Assembly: GCA_003551645.1 (NCBI GenBank)
Contig: PUND01000102.1
Coordinates: forward strand, 1 to 41,624
Reading direction: 5' to 3'
Origin: Phycisphaerae bacterium
GTDB lineage: Bacteria; Planctomycetota; Phycisphaerae; SM23-33
Length of the DNA stretch: 41,624 nt
The translations under genes and the position numbers were made by a program. Of this stretch, positions 24,074 to 34,076 are shown piece by piece. The stretch's first letter is position 1. Each line of letters begins with the position of its first letter. The notes under the pieces are model-generated. The model was not told the DNA's origin, ran no database searches, and saw only the letters and a program-made list of their open reading frames with translations.

Positions 24074-24104
24074 ATCCCGGCTCCAGACCGGCCAGAGGCG
24101 CGGC

Positions 24105-24132
24105 TTGCCCCGCGACCGAGGTAAACTATAAT
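24105..24132 (+). promoter_or_regulatory. Promoter of trpD
   Basis: TTGCCC (24105-24110), a 16-bp spacer and a perfect TATAAT (24127-24132) lie 61 bp before the trpD ATG. Confidence 0.5.
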
Positions 24133-24193
24133 CGCTCCGGCGGCAGGATATCGACACGCGATAGTCCGGTTGACGAAGAAGGCGGATGCACAG

Positions 24194-25216
24194 ATGACAC
24201 AACTCAACTACAGGGAAACGCTCCAGACCGTCCTTTCCCGCGGCCATCTCAGCCGTCGGCAGACACATGCGGCCTTCGGCGAGATAATGGAAGGTCTGTG
24301 GTCCGAGGCCCAGATAGCCGCCCTTCTGGCGGCCCTGGCGGCCAAGGGCGAGACCCCCGAAGAGATAGCCGGCGCCGCCGAGGCGATGCGTGAACACTCC
24401 GTCAGAATAGACACCGGCGGGCTGGAGGCCATCGACACCTGCGGGACCGGCGGGACCGGCCTGAACACCTTCAACGTATCGACGGCCGCTGCCATGGTAG
24501 TGGCCGGGGCGGGCGTGAAGGTCGCCAAGCACGGCAACCGCACCTCCACCCGCGCCAGCGGCTCGGCCGACGTGCTGGCCGCTCTGGGTGTGAACATAGA
24601 CGCCCCGCCGGAGACCGCCGCCCGGTGCCTGAAGGAGGCGGGCGTGTGTTTCTGTTTCGCCGTCCGCTGCCACCCGGCCATGAGGTACGCCGCGCCTGTC
24701 CGCAAATCGCTGGGGATTCGGACCGTCTTCAACGTGCTCGGCCCGCTGACAAACCCGGCCGGGGCACGCAGGCAGTTGATGGGCGTCTTCGACGCCGGAC
24801 TCACCGAGACCATCGCCCGGGTGCTCGGCATGCTGGGCGCCGAGCGAGCCATGGTCGTTCACGCCGAAGACGGGCTGGATGAGCTTTCCATAACAGGTCC
24901 GACGCGGGTTTCGCAGTGGTCCGACGGCGATGTGCGGAACTTCATTGTGACACCTGAGGATGTGGGGCTTGGCCGGGCGAAGCTCGAAGACCTTGCCGCC
25001 GGCTCGCCGGATGAATCCGCGAAAATCATCCGGGATGTCCTGTCGGGTCAGCCAGGCCCGCGACGGGACATGGTCGTGTTCAACTCCGCGGCTGCCCTGG
25101 CGGTGGCCGGCGTCGCCGAGGATATCGCCGATGCGGTCGGGGCGGCTGAGCAATCAATCGACTCCGGCGCCGCGGCCGAGGCGCTGCAAAAGCTTGTAAC
25201 ACTGAGCAACGACTAG
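24194..25216 (+). CDS. trpD: Anthranilate phosphoribosyltransferase
   Basis: Second step of tryptophan synthesis: anthranilate plus PRPP gives phosphoribosyl anthranilate. The 340-residue protein is complete: N-terminal helical domain (HLSRRQTHAAFGEIMEG), PRPP-binding DTCGTGGTGLNTFNVSTA (about 81-98) and VAKHGNRTSTRASGSADVLAALG, and the anthranilate-side RTVFNVLGPLTNPAGARRQLMGVF. ATG 24194 is chosen over a TTG eight codons upstream; the ribosome site is weak. A promoter with TATAAT precedes it. Other trp genes are absent from the window; the downstream neighbour is the MqnA-like gene, 97 bp away, which also belongs to a chorismate branch. Confidence 0.97.
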   Translation: MTQLNYRETLQTVLSRGHLSRRQTHAAFGEIMEGLWSEAQIAALLAALAAKGETPEEIAGAAEAMREHSVRIDTGGLEAIDTCGTGGTGLNTFNVSTAAAMVVAGAGVKVAKHGNRTSTRASGSADVLAALGVNIDAPPETAARCLKEAGVCFCFAVRCHPAMRYAAPVRKSLGIRTVFNVLGPLTNPAGARRQLMGVFDAGLTETIARVLGMLGAERAMVVHAEDGLDELSITGPTRVSQWSDGDVRNFIVTPEDVGLGRAKLEDLAAGSPDESAKIIRDVLSGQPGPRRDMVVFNSAAALAVAGVAEDIADAVGAAEQSIDSGAAAEALQKLVTLSND

Positions 25217-25252
25217 CGCGGACCTTTCGCGGCGTTTCTCAGATAGGGGGTA

Positions 25253-25258
25253 TATAAT
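25253..25258 (+). promoter_or_regulatory. Candidate -10 element upstream of mqnA
   Basis: A perfect TATAAT in the trpD-mqnA gap, 55 bp before the mqnA ATG. No convincing -35 hexamer is at normal spacing, so this is tentative. Confidence 0.3.
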
Positions 25259-25313
25259 TCTAAGAAGAATAACCACTGCCCTTTTGCGCCCGACCTTTCG
25301 GGTTCATACTGTT

Positions 25314-26171
25314 ATGTCTCGGCATCACAGACGATTCCGGCCTCACGGACGACGGCCCGGCCCGACCCGCTCCCGTCTCTATCGAGTGGGGGTTCCGCCG
25401 CGCCTTGATGCGCGTGTGCTGAGTTGTGGGCTGGAGGACGACGAGGAGACGGAACTGATATTCGCCGATCCGCCGGAGCTGCGGCGCCGGCTCTGTGACG
25501 GACAGCTCGAAGCGGCGCTGCTTCCGTCCGTGGAGCTGCAGCAGGCGGACGAGTCGCTGCTGGTACTGCCTGCCGGCTGCATCTGCGCATCTGGTCGGTC
25601 GCTTGCCGCCCGGCTGTTTGCACACAATACGCCCGAAGAGCTTGAGCATATCAGCGGCTCGGCCATGGCACCCACATCGGCGACAGTCGCCTGCGTACTC
25701 TGGGCGAGCCAGTATCGGCGCCGTCTGGTGGCGCCGGCTTGGGACAGCGGCGCCGACCGCGCACCGGCGCATGGTCAGGGCGTGGTCGTAGAGGGCGATG
25801 CCGTGCTGACACACCCGCCGCTGGGTTTTGACCGTCAGTTCGACCTCACCGGCATGTGGCACGAGGCGACCGGGCTGCCGCTGGTTATGGCCGTCTGGGC
25901 AACGCGGGCACAAACACCCCTGGACTGTGAACGTCTGCTGCGCGTGCTCTCGGCGGCCTGCCAGAGGGGAAGGCGGCACTTGGCAGATATAGTTCGATTA
26001 TTCACAGCCAAGCATGGCTGGCCGGGGGACCTGGCACACAGATACCTGCTGTCCGAAGTGCATTTCGAGTTCACCGACGCCTGCCGCGACGGGCTGGAAG
26101 AGCTGTTCTTCCTTGCCGCCGGCTATGACGTGATCGAAAGGTACCGTCCGCTGGCCTATTACGAGCCATAA
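25314..26171 (+). CDS. mqnA: MqnA-family protein, probable chorismate dehydratase (futalosine pathway)
   Basis: MqnA removes water from chorismate to give 3-enolpyruvyl-benzoate, the first step of futalosine menaquinone synthesis. The 285-residue product has the MqnA/periplasmic-binding-like layout: RLYRVGVPPRLDARVLSCGL (corresponding to the usual VGxVSYLNARPL), FADPPELRRRLCDGQLEAALLPSVELQ, a middle segment with DLTGMWHEATGLPLVMAVWA, and the C-terminal YLLSEVHFEFTDACRDGLEELFFLAAGYDVI. The N-terminal motif is divergent (PRLDARVL for SYLNARPL). The N-terminal extension is Arg/His-rich, so the true start may be later than ATG 25314. No other mqn gene is in the window, and MqnD is an alternative family reading. 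Confidence 0.75.
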   Translation: MSRHHRRFRPHGRRPGPTRSRLYRVGVPPRLDARVLSCGLEDDEETELIFADPPELRRRLCDGQLEAALLPSVELQQADESLLVLPAGCICASGRSLAARLFAHNTPEELEHISGSAMAPTSATVACVLWASQYRRRLVAPAWDSGADRAPAHGQGVVVEGDAVLTHPPLGFDRQFDLTGMWHEATGLPLVMAVWATRAQTPLDCERLLRVLSAACQRGRRHLADIVRLFTAKHGWPGDLAHRYLLSEVHFEFTDACRDGLEELFFLAAGYDVIERYRPLAYYEP

Positions 26172-26330
26172 GCGGAATCGCGAGTTGTGAATCGCGAATC
26201 GCCTCCGTTCCGGACCCAGGTACCACGCGCACCAGTCGGCCAATCATACACCCCGGCGCTTGCACCTTGGCCGGCCGCGGCCGAGAATGCGGCCCATCAC
26301 CCGTTTGTCACACCCAGAGGAGCAAAAGAT
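26172..26330. other. Intergenic spacer upstream of the zinc dehydrogenase gene
   Basis: Contains two GAATCGCGA copies (about 26175-26202) but no convincing promoter or terminator. Confidence 0.35.
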
Positions 26331-27377
26331 ATGGCGACTATGCGCGGCGTACTTCTGCCCGGCGGACGACAGGTCGAAATCAGAGAGTTTCCGATACCCC
26401 GCCCCGGCTTCGCCCAGGTGCTGCTGAGGATGAAGGCGTCGAGCATCTGCGGAAGCGACATTCGCGCCATCTACCGCGAGCATCTCGGCACCGGGCCGGA
26501 GGCCTACCAGGGCGTCATCGCCGGGCACGAACCGGCCGGGGAGGTCGTCCAGGTCGGCCCCGGCTGCAAGGAACTGAAAGAAGGCGACCGGGTGGCGGTG
26601 TATCACATCTCCGGCTGCGGGGTGTGCGACGAATGCCGACACGGGTACATGATCGCCTGCCGCAGCGAGCACCGGGCGGCCTACGGGTGGCAGCGGGACG
26701 GTGGGCACGCCGACTACATGGTCGCCGAGGAAAACACCTGCGTTAAGCTCCCCGATTCGCTCAGCTACGCTGACGGGGCTTTGTGCGCATGCGGGTTCGG
26801 GACTTGCTACGAGGCACTGACTCGCATTGGGCTTTCCGGGTGCGATCGGCTGCTGATTACCGGGCTTGGTCCGGTGGGCCTGGCCGCGGCCATGCTGGGG
26901 CGAGCCATGGGCGTCAGGCATATCGTCGGCGCCGACGTGGTGGAGCAGAGGGTCAAGCTGGCCGAGCGGCTCGGGCTTGTGGATACGGCCTTCGTCGCGG
27001 ATGGCGGCGACGAGCAGGTGATGAGCGCGACCGGCGGCGTCGGCTGCGAGGCGAGCATCGACTGCTCAGGAGCGCCCGCGGGCAGGTGGCTGGCCCTTGC
27101 CGGCACAAGGGAATGGGGCAGGAGCGTGTTCGTGGGCGAAGGCGGAACCGTCGAGTTCGACGTCTCGCAGATGCTCATACACAGGCAGATCACACTCTAC
27201 GGCTCATGGGTGACGTCGCTGAGGCACTTGCAGGACCTCATGGAACTGCTGGACCGGCGGGGGCTTCGGCCGGAGCAGACCGTGATCGACCGATTCCCGC
27301 TGGATGATGCGGCCGAGGCGTACCGCGTCGCCGACGAGGGGCGCAGTGGAAAGGTCTGCATCGTCATGGACGATTGA
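26331..27377 (+). CDS. Zinc-dependent MDR-family alcohol/polyol dehydrogenase
   Basis: A 348-residue medium-chain dehydrogenase. Catalytic zinc ligands are Cys40 (SSICGSD) and His66-Glu67 (AGHEPAGEV); the structural zinc site is Cys96, Cys99, Cys102 and Cys110 ([15 protein letters not shown]). The NAD(P) site is [13 protein letters not shown]. It resembles threonine, sorbitol and related sugar-alcohol dehydrogenases; the substrate is not defined. The start at ATG 26331 has AGAGGAG nine bases before it; a second ATG three codons later is possible. It is a single-gene unit, followed by a 276-bp palindromic repeat region. Confidence 0.92.
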   Translation: MATMRGVLLPGGRQVEIREFPIPRPGFAQVLLRMKASSICGSDIRAIYREHLGTGPEAYQGVIAGHEPAGEVVQVGPGCKELKEGDRVAVYHISGCGVCDECRHGYMIACRSEHRAAYGWQRDGGHADYMVAEENTCVKLPDSLSYADGALCACGFGTCYEALTRIGLSGCDRLLITGLGPVGLAAAMLGRAMGVRHIVGADVVEQRVKLAERLGLVDTAFVADGGDEQVMSATGGVGCEASIDCSGAPAGRWLALAGTREWGRSVFVGEGGTVEFDVSQMLIHRQITLYGSWVTSLRHLQDLMELLDRRGLRPEQTVIDRFPLDDAAEAYRVADEGRSGKVCIVMDD

Positions 27378-27407
27378 CGGCCGAGCCGTGCAGCGACGAA
27401 CGCGGCC

Positions 27408-27612
27408 GGTAGCGTGGATTGTGCCGGGTGCCGTGGCTTGACGCGAAGCGGCCGAAGGCCAAGAGCGGCAACCAAGTTCTTACATACGCCCTGGTATAGC
27501 GTGGTTGCTTCGCCCGTCGCTTCGCTCCGGGCCGCGCAAGCCACGGCACCCACGGGACTGCGCAAGCCACGGCGACCATCCTGACCCACGTGCGGGGCTT
27601 GCGGACGCTACC
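27408..27612. repeat. 205-bp palindromic repeat element downstream of the zinc dehydrogenase
   Basis: Terminal arms GGTAGCGT (27408-27415) and ACGCTACC (27605-27612) enclose a perfect 15-bp inverted repeat, 27426-27440 with 27537-27551, and a further copy of its inner arm at 27563-27573. No ORF. It looks like a non-autonomous, miniature mobile repeat. The flanking stretch 27613-27653 contains short GGTTACC-type repeats. Confidence 0.7.
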
Positions 27613-27653
27613 GTCTGGTTATCGGCCACCGGTTACCAGTTACCGGTTCCTGG

Positions 27654-29381
27654 TTACTTTTTGCTGAACAACTGCTTGGCGGCGTTTTCTCCGCCATTTA
27701 TCAGGTGCAGCAGCGGTGACGGCCTGTCGGTTCCGGGTATGCAGCACGGCCGATTCGCCCACGGCGTTACCGAAAGCACGTTGTTCATGTCCATCCAGTG
27801 TTGCAGCCGCGCCGGTGCCAGATCCCAGGTCATGTGGAAGTGGTTGGCCGGTGCGTACTGTTTATACTCCGCCGGCGTGGCGTATTTCGGCACCACCCAG
27901 GTGTGAGGCCAGGTCGGGTCGGTGGTGTTGGCGGCGGCCTTTGCCAGCACCTCCGGAAGCTCGGCGGTCTCGGCCTCGTCCCAGATCATCGAGAACATGT
28001 TGTTGGCGGCGCTGTATGCGAGTCGTCCGGCGAGTCCCTGGATTCCGCCGGGGGTCATGAACGTGACGCTGTTTCCGCCGCCGGGGAAGTAGCCCTCCGA
28101 CGCCAGCGGCATCGAGACGCCCTCCATGCACTTGCTCATGGATGAGCCGGGCTTGCCCGCCCAGTTGAAGCTGGCCGAGCCGGAGTTGTTGCCGTCCACG
28201 AATCCGCGGGCGTACCACGGCTCGTCGCCGGAGACCTCAACGCCCTTTTGCTCGGCGAGGCGCTGAATCTCCCACGCCTCCCAGACCTTGCGGAAGTCCA
28301 TGAACAGCGGCGGGTTTCCGCCCGAAAGCCAGGTCATCGCCAGCATCGTCAGCAGACCCTGGACGTCGGCCTCGGTGGCGTATGGCAACGGCGACTTCTG
28401 GCCGTTGTGGTCGAAGGTGGAGTTGAACAAGCTCTCCATGGCATCGGCGACTGGCAGCGGAATCCCGCGCGGGTCCGAACCCCATTCGAGCTGGCTCATG
28501 AACCCGCCGCCGACGGCGTTCAGCTCGGCCATCAGGTCCCGGACAATCAGGTACATCGCCAGCGACTGGTTGAACCGCTCGCTGTCGGCGTCGTCGTTAA
28601 GCTCGAGCCGCTTGCCGACGTGACGGTCGATCCACTTACGCAGGGCGGCCTGCTCCTTCTTGTCGTAGGCGCCCTTGTTGAGCATGTCGGCCAGAAGCTT
28701 CATGTCCAGCCGGGTTATCTCCACCCCGAACGTCCGTCGGGTCGGTATAACGTGCGCCAGCGCGGTCTCCATGCCCATGGAGTCGTGCCCGAAGATGACC
28801 ACCCTCCGGCCGCGCAGGCCCACGCACGTAAGCGCGGCGTAGCACCAGTCAACGAGGGCGTCGGCGGTGGCGTCGGTCATAACCGGGTTCTGACCGGTAT
28901 CCGGCCAAGTCCCGACGTTCAGGGTCACGAGCTTTCCGCTCTGGGCCAGCGCGCCGTTGACCGCGTGGGCGTACACCACGCCGGGCTTAGGCCCGGAGTT
29001 GCCGCAGGTTATGTTGACCGGAGTCTCTTCGGGTAGCTGACTGAGCAAGCTGATGAGCGTCAGTTGCGGGAAGGCCCAGCTATCCGGCGCGACGATGACG
29101 GCGTCCACGCCGCTGTCGCGGAACTGGCCGGCGACTATGTCGGCCTGCGCCTCGCCGTCGATAAGCACCGGCGACCAGACCACCTCCACCGGCGTTCCGT
29201 CGGGCATCCTGACCTCGTCGGCCACGATATTCGCCACCATCTCGACGATGTTGACGCAGCGCTGCCGCGATTCATCGTCGATTCTCGGGTCGCTGGCCGC
29301 GCAGACGCCAAAAGTAACGGTCCTGGGTTTTGCCCGCCGCGCGGCGGGAAGACGCTTGGCCTCGATGGATGTCTTCGCCAT
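27654..29381 (-). CDS. L-fucose isomerase-like ketol isomerase
   Basis: A 575-residue protein aligned along the whole FucI/AraA-like fold: three domains with GHDSMGMETALAHVIPTRRTFGVEITRLDM in the middle part and the C-terminal WPHTWVVPKYATPAEYKQYAPANHFHMTW. Residues corresponding to E. coli FucI metal and catalytic positions are kept: Glu337 in ATEADVQG, Asp362 in FMDFRK and His514 in ANHFHMTW. So it is likely a Mn-dependent aldose-ketose isomerase (fucose, arabinose or similar). ATG 29381 has AGGAG with 7-nt spacing. No fucose kinase, aldolase or transporter is adjacent; the nearest sugar gene is galK, 0.8 kb away on the other strand. Some annotation pipelines call such proteins just sugar isomerases. 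Confidence 0.88.
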   Translation of the reverse strand: MAKTSIEAKRLPAARRAKPRTVTFGVCAASDPRIDDESRQRCVNIVEMVANIVADEVRMPDGTPVEVVWSPVLIDGEAQADIVAGQFRDSGVDAVIVAPDSWAFPQLTLISLLSQLPEETPVNITCGNSGPKPGVVYAHAVNGALAQSGKLVTLNVGTWPDTGQNPVMTDATADALVDWCYAALTCVGLRGRRVVIFGHDSMGMETALAHVIPTRRTFGVEITRLDMKLLADMLNKGAYDKKEQAALRKWIDRHVGKRLELNDDADSERFNQSLAMYLIVRDLMAELNAVGGGFMSQLEWGSDPRGIPLPVADAMESLFNSTFDHNGQKSPLPYATEADVQGLLTMLAMTWLSGGNPPLFMDFRKVWEAWEIQRLAEQKGVEVSGDEPWYARGFVDGNNSGSASFNWAGKPGSSMSKCMEGVSMPLASEGYFPGGGNSVTFMTPGGIQGLAGRLAYSAANNMFSMIWDEAETAELPEVLAKAAANTTDPTWPHTWVVPKYATPAEYKQYAPANHFHMTWDLAPARLQHWMDMNNVLSVTPWANRPCCIPGTDRPSPLLHLINGGENAAKQLFSKK

Positions 29382-29511
29382 GATCCGACTCCTGTCTAAA
29401 GAGCTACGATTCGCGTAAAAACCAACTTCGTATTACCGGGACGATGATAATACGCCGACGGCCGAAATGCCAGGAGTCGAGTAAATCTGGATTACCTCCC
29501 GGAGGCGTGAC

Positions 29512-29517
29512 TATAAT
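29512..29517 (+). promoter_or_regulatory. Candidate -10 of the redoxin gene
   Basis: TATAAT 72 bp before the redoxin ATG, directly after a near-palindrome CCTCC-C-GGAGG (29496-29506). The -35 region (GGATTA) is weak. Confidence 0.4.
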
Positions 29518-29588
29518 GCCCCACCGTGAAAATGGCGCGCCGTTATGGCCGCGCCCGCGCACTGTGAAAACCCGGAAGGAGACCCTCG

Positions 29589-30170
29589 ATGGCATTTACG
29601 CTTGAAATCGGCCAGCAGGCCCCGGACTTCGACCTGCCCGGCGTTGACGGCAGGAACTACTCTCTCAAGGACTTCGAAAACGCCCCGGTGCTGGTGGTCT
29701 TCTTTACCTGCAACCACTGCCCCTACGTGGTCGGCTCGGAGCAGCGGATAAAGGCCCTTCACGACGAGTATCACCCCAAAGGCGTCGATTGGGTCGGCAT
29801 AAACTCCAACGAGACCGAAAACCACCCGACCGACGACTTCGAGCACATGAAACAGCGCGCCGAGACCGACGGCATCAGGTATCCATACCTCCGCGACGAA
29901 TCGCAGGAAGTAGCCCGCGCGTACGGCGCGCTGAGGACGCCGCACTTTTTCGTCTTCGACTCCGACCGCAAGCTCCGCTACACCGGCCGGCTCGACGACA
30001 ACCCCCGCAACGCCTCCAAGGCCACCACGCACGAGCTTAAGGACGCCCTCGACGCCCTGCTGGAAGGCGGGGAGCCGCCGATGCCCTTGACCAACCCCAT
30101 CGGCTGCAACGTCAAATGGGCCGGCAAGGATGCGCACTGGATGCCCCCGGAGGCCTGCGACCTGGTATAG
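29589..30170 (+). CDS. Thioredoxin-fold (AhpC/TSA-type redoxin) protein
   Basis: A 193-residue redoxin: [14 protein letters not shown] opening, active site [14 protein letters not shown] with Cys41 and Cys44 (a CxxC thiol pair rather than the single peroxidatic Cys of typical peroxiredoxins), [38 protein letters not shown] with the cis-proline, and a C-terminal segment [16 protein letters not shown] typical of this bacterial subgroup. No signal sequence, so cytoplasmic. AAGGAG lies seven bases before ATG 29589. Function is a thiol-disulfide reductase or peroxidase. It is divergent from the FucI-like gene. Confidence 0.92.
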   Translation: MAFTLEIGQQAPDFDLPGVDGRNYSLKDFENAPVLVVFFTCNHCPYVVGSEQRIKALHDEYHPKGVDWVGINSNETENHPTDDFEHMKQRAETDGIRYPYLRDESQEVARAYGALRTPHFFVFDSDRKLRYTGRLDDNPRNASKATTHELKDALDALLEGGEPPMPLTNPIGCNVKWAGKDAHWMPPEACDLV

Positions 30171-30186
30171 CCGCCCGCCGGGCCAC

Positions 30187-30215
30187 TTGACACCGCGCCG
30201 AGCCGAAGGTAGCTT
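30187..30215 (+). promoter_or_regulatory. Candidate galK promoter close to the start codon
   Basis: A perfect TTGACA (30187-30192), a 17-bp spacer and a weak -10 TAGCTT (30210-30215), 8 nt before the ATG. galK has no good Shine-Dalgarno, so a leaderless mRNA is plausible. Confidence 0.4.
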
Positions 30216-30223
30216 CCCGCCCC

Positions 30224-31384
<1,161 letters not shown>

Positions 31385-31442
31385 TCACGACAAAGCCATG
31401 GCCGCCGCGGCATCTCGCCGACTGCGTATGCTGATGTTCCTG

Positions 31443-31472
31443 TTGACCCGGCCCAGCCCGGGCGGCTATTGA
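31443..31472 (+). promoter_or_regulatory. Candidate promoter of the AEC permease gene
   Basis: TTGACC (31443-31448), an 18-bp spacer and TATTGA (31467-31472) end 7 nt before the ATG at 31480, which has no Shine-Dalgarno; possible leaderless transcript. Confidence 0.3.
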
Positions 31473-31479
31473 CCCCGTT

Positions 31480-32439
31480 ATGCCGTTAGTCATCACCCTT
31501 TCGGCCGTGCTTATTATCGTCGCGACCGCCGGCGGCTACGCCGCGAGGCGGCTGCGGCTGATGCGCGAGCGCTCGTCGCGCCCGATGATGACGTGGGTGA
31601 TGGTCTTCGGATATTCGTCGATCGCCCTGCTGACAATCTGGCAGTTGAAGCTCCGGTGGCAGGACATCTGGCTGCCGCTTCTGGGTGCGTTGCACGTGGG
31701 TGTGATGGCGGCCGTGGGGCTGGCCGCGGGAAGGGCGCTTTTCAGCGAGCGCCGCCGGCGCGGGCTGCTGGCGATCGCCTGCGCCGTCGGCAACGTCGGA
31801 CCGACCATGGGCGGACTGGTGGTGTACCTGCTCTACGACGTCGAGGGCCTGGGACTGGCCAATGTTTACGGGCTGATGTTCACCCCGGTCACGGTGCTGC
31901 TGCTGTACCCCATCGCCAAGGCCCACCAGTCCGAAGGCGAGCCGCTCGCCAGGGTAATGGTCCGCAGCTTGCTGGACTGGCGGTCCGTGGCTCTGCCGAT
32001 AGCGCTGCTTGGGGTGGTGCTGTCCGTGGCGGGCGTGCCGTACCCGTCTGTGCTGAGGCGGATACATCTGGTGGATGTGCTGGTATTCGTAGTTACCGCG
32101 ATGGCTTATTTCGCCATCGGGCTTCGGCTGTACGTCGGCTACGCGCTGACGCTCAAGGCGATGATAGCGACGGTATCCGTGGTGCGTTTCGGTGTCGGCC
32201 TGGCGGTGGGCCTGGCGCTTTACGCCGTAACCCGGCTGACCCCCTGGCCGCTGGAGTGCACGGCGATGAACGTGTTTATCATAGAGGCGTTCGTGCCGAC
32301 GGCCGTCAGTACCGTCGCGGTGGCCGACATGTTCCGGCTCAGGCCCCGGCTGGCCAGCATCGTGTTCGTGACCAACACGACCGCCTATTTAGTGATTATA
32401 TTGCCTCTGGTTGTGTGGATTTTTGGCGGATGCCCGTAA
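31480..32439 (+). CDS. AEC (auxin efflux carrier)-family permease
   Basis: A 319-residue membrane protein with nine to ten hydrophobic helices, of the AEC/bile-acid-type transporter superfamily. Typical segments: an N-terminal helix MPLVITLSAVLIIVATAGGY, the half-way repeat with AIACAVGNVGPTMGGLVVYLLYD (the crossing helix with broken core residues), and the second repeat MNVFIIEAFVPTAVSTVAVADMF. Substrates in the family are carboxylates and small organic anions. No ribosome site before ATG 31480; the gene follows galK by 95 bp on the same strand. Whether it transports a sugar acid cannot be told. Confidence 0.85.
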   Translation: MPLVITLSAVLIIVATAGGYAARRLRLMRERSSRPMMTWVMVFGYSSIALLTIWQLKLRWQDIWLPLLGALHVGVMAAVGLAAGRALFSERRRRGLLAIACAVGNVGPTMGGLVVYLLYDVEGLGLANVYGLMFTPVTVLLLYPIAKAHQSEGEPLARVMVRSLLDWRSVALPIALLGVVLSVAGVPYPSVLRRIHLVDVLVFVVTAMAYFAIGLRLYVGYALTLKAMIATVSVVRFGVGLAVGLALYAVTRLTPWPLECTAMNVFIIEAFVPTAVSTVAVADMFRLRPRLASIVFVTNTTAYLVIILPLVVWIFGGCP

Positions 32440-32467
32440 GCGCGGCGGACCGGCCGGGCCAAAGCGG

Positions 32468-32496
32468 TGCACAAATCCCCGGCTTGCTCGTATAAT
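32468..32496 (+). promoter_or_regulatory. Candidate hflX promoter
   Basis: TGCACA (32468-32473), a 17-bp spacer and perfect TATAAT (32491-32496) predict a start near 32502-32504. This puts AGAGGAGG (32508-32515) in the 5' UTR, so ATG 32531 becomes the likely start rather than ATG 32501. Confidence 0.5.
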
Positions 32497-32530
32497 AACT
32501 ATGAACCGAGAGGAGGTTTGCGCGAACCAT

Positions 32531-33856
32531 ATGGCCGAACCGAAACGCACGGAACTGGGGGTACAGCGAGAGAAGACTCTGCTGGTGGGGGTATTGTTTC
32601 CCGGATCGGTGGTGGACCCGGCGGACCCTCTTGGCGAGCTGCGTTCCCTTGCCGACACCGCCGGCGCCAACGTGGTCGGCGAAATACTCGCCAGGCGTGA
32701 CAAGCCGCACCCGGGGCTTTACGTCGGCACGGGCAAGGCCGAGCAGATCGCACAGCGGTGCGAAGAGCTGGAGATCGACACCGTCATCTTCGACAACGAC
32801 CTGACGCCGGCACAGATCCGCGACCTGGAGGAAATCCTCGAACGCAAGGTGCTGGACCGCAGCGAGCTTATTCTGGACATATTCGCCGCCCACGCCCGGA
32901 CGGCCGAGAGCCGACTGCAGGTGGAGCTTGCCCAGCTCGAATACACTTACCCGCGGCTGCGGCATATGTGGACGCACCTGGAGCGGATGGCCGGCGGAGC
33001 GACCTCGGCCGCCGCGGCCGTCGGCGGAATAGGTACGCGCGGGCCTGGCGAGAAGCAGCTCGAGATAGACCGCCGGCTGGTCAAGAAGCGCGTCGCGCAT
33101 CTCCGGCGGCGGATATCCGAGATAGACAAACGCAAGCTTCGGACGGTCCGCGACCGCGACGATGAATACTGCATCTGCCTGGTCGGCTACACCAACGCCG
33201 GAAAGAGCACGGTCATGAACCTGCTGACTTCCGCCGGCACCATGGTCGCCGACAAGCTCTTCGCGACGCTGGAGACCCGGACCCGCCGGTGGGAGCTGGA
33301 CAACGGCGTCCGTGTGCTGCTCAGCGATACGGTCGGGTTCGTGCGGGACATCCCCCACCACCTGGTAGCGAGCTTCCGGGCGACGCTGGAGGAGGCGATC
33401 TGGGCCGACCTGCTCATACACGTGGCCGATGCGGCCCACGAGATGGTCGAAAACCAGATACAGTCCGTCGATGCGGTCCTGGACGAGCTTGGCTGCGGCA
33501 GGGACAATCGCCTGCTGGTGCTCAACAAGACCGACCTTATAGACGACCCGGCAGTGCGGACCATCCTTGCCCAGCGACACCCGGAGGCGCTGTTTGTCTC
33601 GGCCGCCACCGGCGAAGGCGCCGAACAGCTCGCCGACGCCGTCACCCGCCGCAGCGCCGGCAGCTCGGTACGCGTTCGGCTGCGGGCGGACTGCAGGAAC
33701 GGAAAGCTCATGCAGTACATTGCCCAGCATGCCGACGTCCGCGACGAGCAGTTCGCCGATGCGACCGCCCTGATAGACGCCGTTATGCCGACCCACCACC
33801 TGCACAAGCTCGACGCTTTCGGCGACGATGTGCGAATCGTCTCCCGGAGCGGCTGA
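32531..33856 (+). CDS. hflX: GTPase HflX
   Basis: 50S-associated GTPase that splits stalled or hibernating ribosomes. From ATG 32531 it has 441 residues: N-terminal HflX domain (VGVLFPGSVVDPADPLGELRSLADTAGANVVGE), the conserved GGIGTRGPGEKQLE linker, then the G domain with GYTNAGKST (G1), DTVGFVRDIPHHLVASFRATLEE (G3 and switch) and NKTD (G4), and a short C-terminal domain. ATG 32501 gives 451 residues; it lies only 4 nt past a TATAAT, and AGAGGAGG 15 nt before 32531 supports the later start. The gene is a single unit downstream of the AEC gene. Confidence 0.96.
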   Translation: MAEPKRTELGVQREKTLLVGVLFPGSVVDPADPLGELRSLADTAGANVVGEILARRDKPHPGLYVGTGKAEQIAQRCEELEIDTVIFDNDLTPAQIRDLEEILERKVLDRSELILDIFAAHARTAESRLQVELAQLEYTYPRLRHMWTHLERMAGGATSAAAAVGGIGTRGPGEKQLEIDRRLVKKRVAHLRRRISEIDKRKLRTVRDRDDEYCICLVGYTNAGKSTVMNLLTSAGTMVADKLFATLETRTRRWELDNGVRVLLSDTVGFVRDIPHHLVASFRATLEEAIWADLLIHVADAAHEMVENQIQSVDAVLDELGCGRDNRLLVLNKTDLIDDPAVRTILAQRHPEALFVSAATGEGAEQLADAVTRRSAGSSVRVRLRADCRNGKLMQYIAQHADVRDEQFADATALIDAVMPTHHLHKLDAFGDDVRIVSRSG

Positions 33857-33996
33857 CGCGGAGTGGATTTCCGGCAAAACGCGGCCTGTGTCACGGCCGA
33901 GCGCACTTGCTCACACGGTGTGTCCGCGGCCGCAACACTGATTTTTGCTCCCATGCCGGCAAACTGTAACACCGGCGCCATGGAAGAGGGAACAGT

Positions 33997-34025
33997 TTGA
34001 CAACGAGACCCGTTGCGGGTTTGAT
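33997..34025 (+). promoter_or_regulatory. Promoter of the SpoA/FliM-like gene with an operator-like hairpin in the spacer
   Basis: Perfect TTGACA (33997-34002) and TTTGAT (34020-34025), 17-bp spacer. Within the spacer ACCCG-TTG-CGGGT (34008-34020) is a perfect 5-bp inverted repeat and might bind a repressor. Confidence 0.45.
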
Positions 34026-34076
34026 AGTGCGCCGCCAGTCGGCGGGGCAAGTGTGGCGACAGGGAGGTCGTCAGTG

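Noticed and set aside
23348-25153. 601-codon minus-strand frame extending the metallophosphoesterase into trpD
   Set aside because: The region beyond 24073 is antisense to trpD; protein features and the ribosome site begin at 24073.
32396-33877. 493-codon minus-strand frame over hflX
   Set aside because: Mirror frame of the plus-strand hflX in GC-rich DNA; no domain and no ribosome site.
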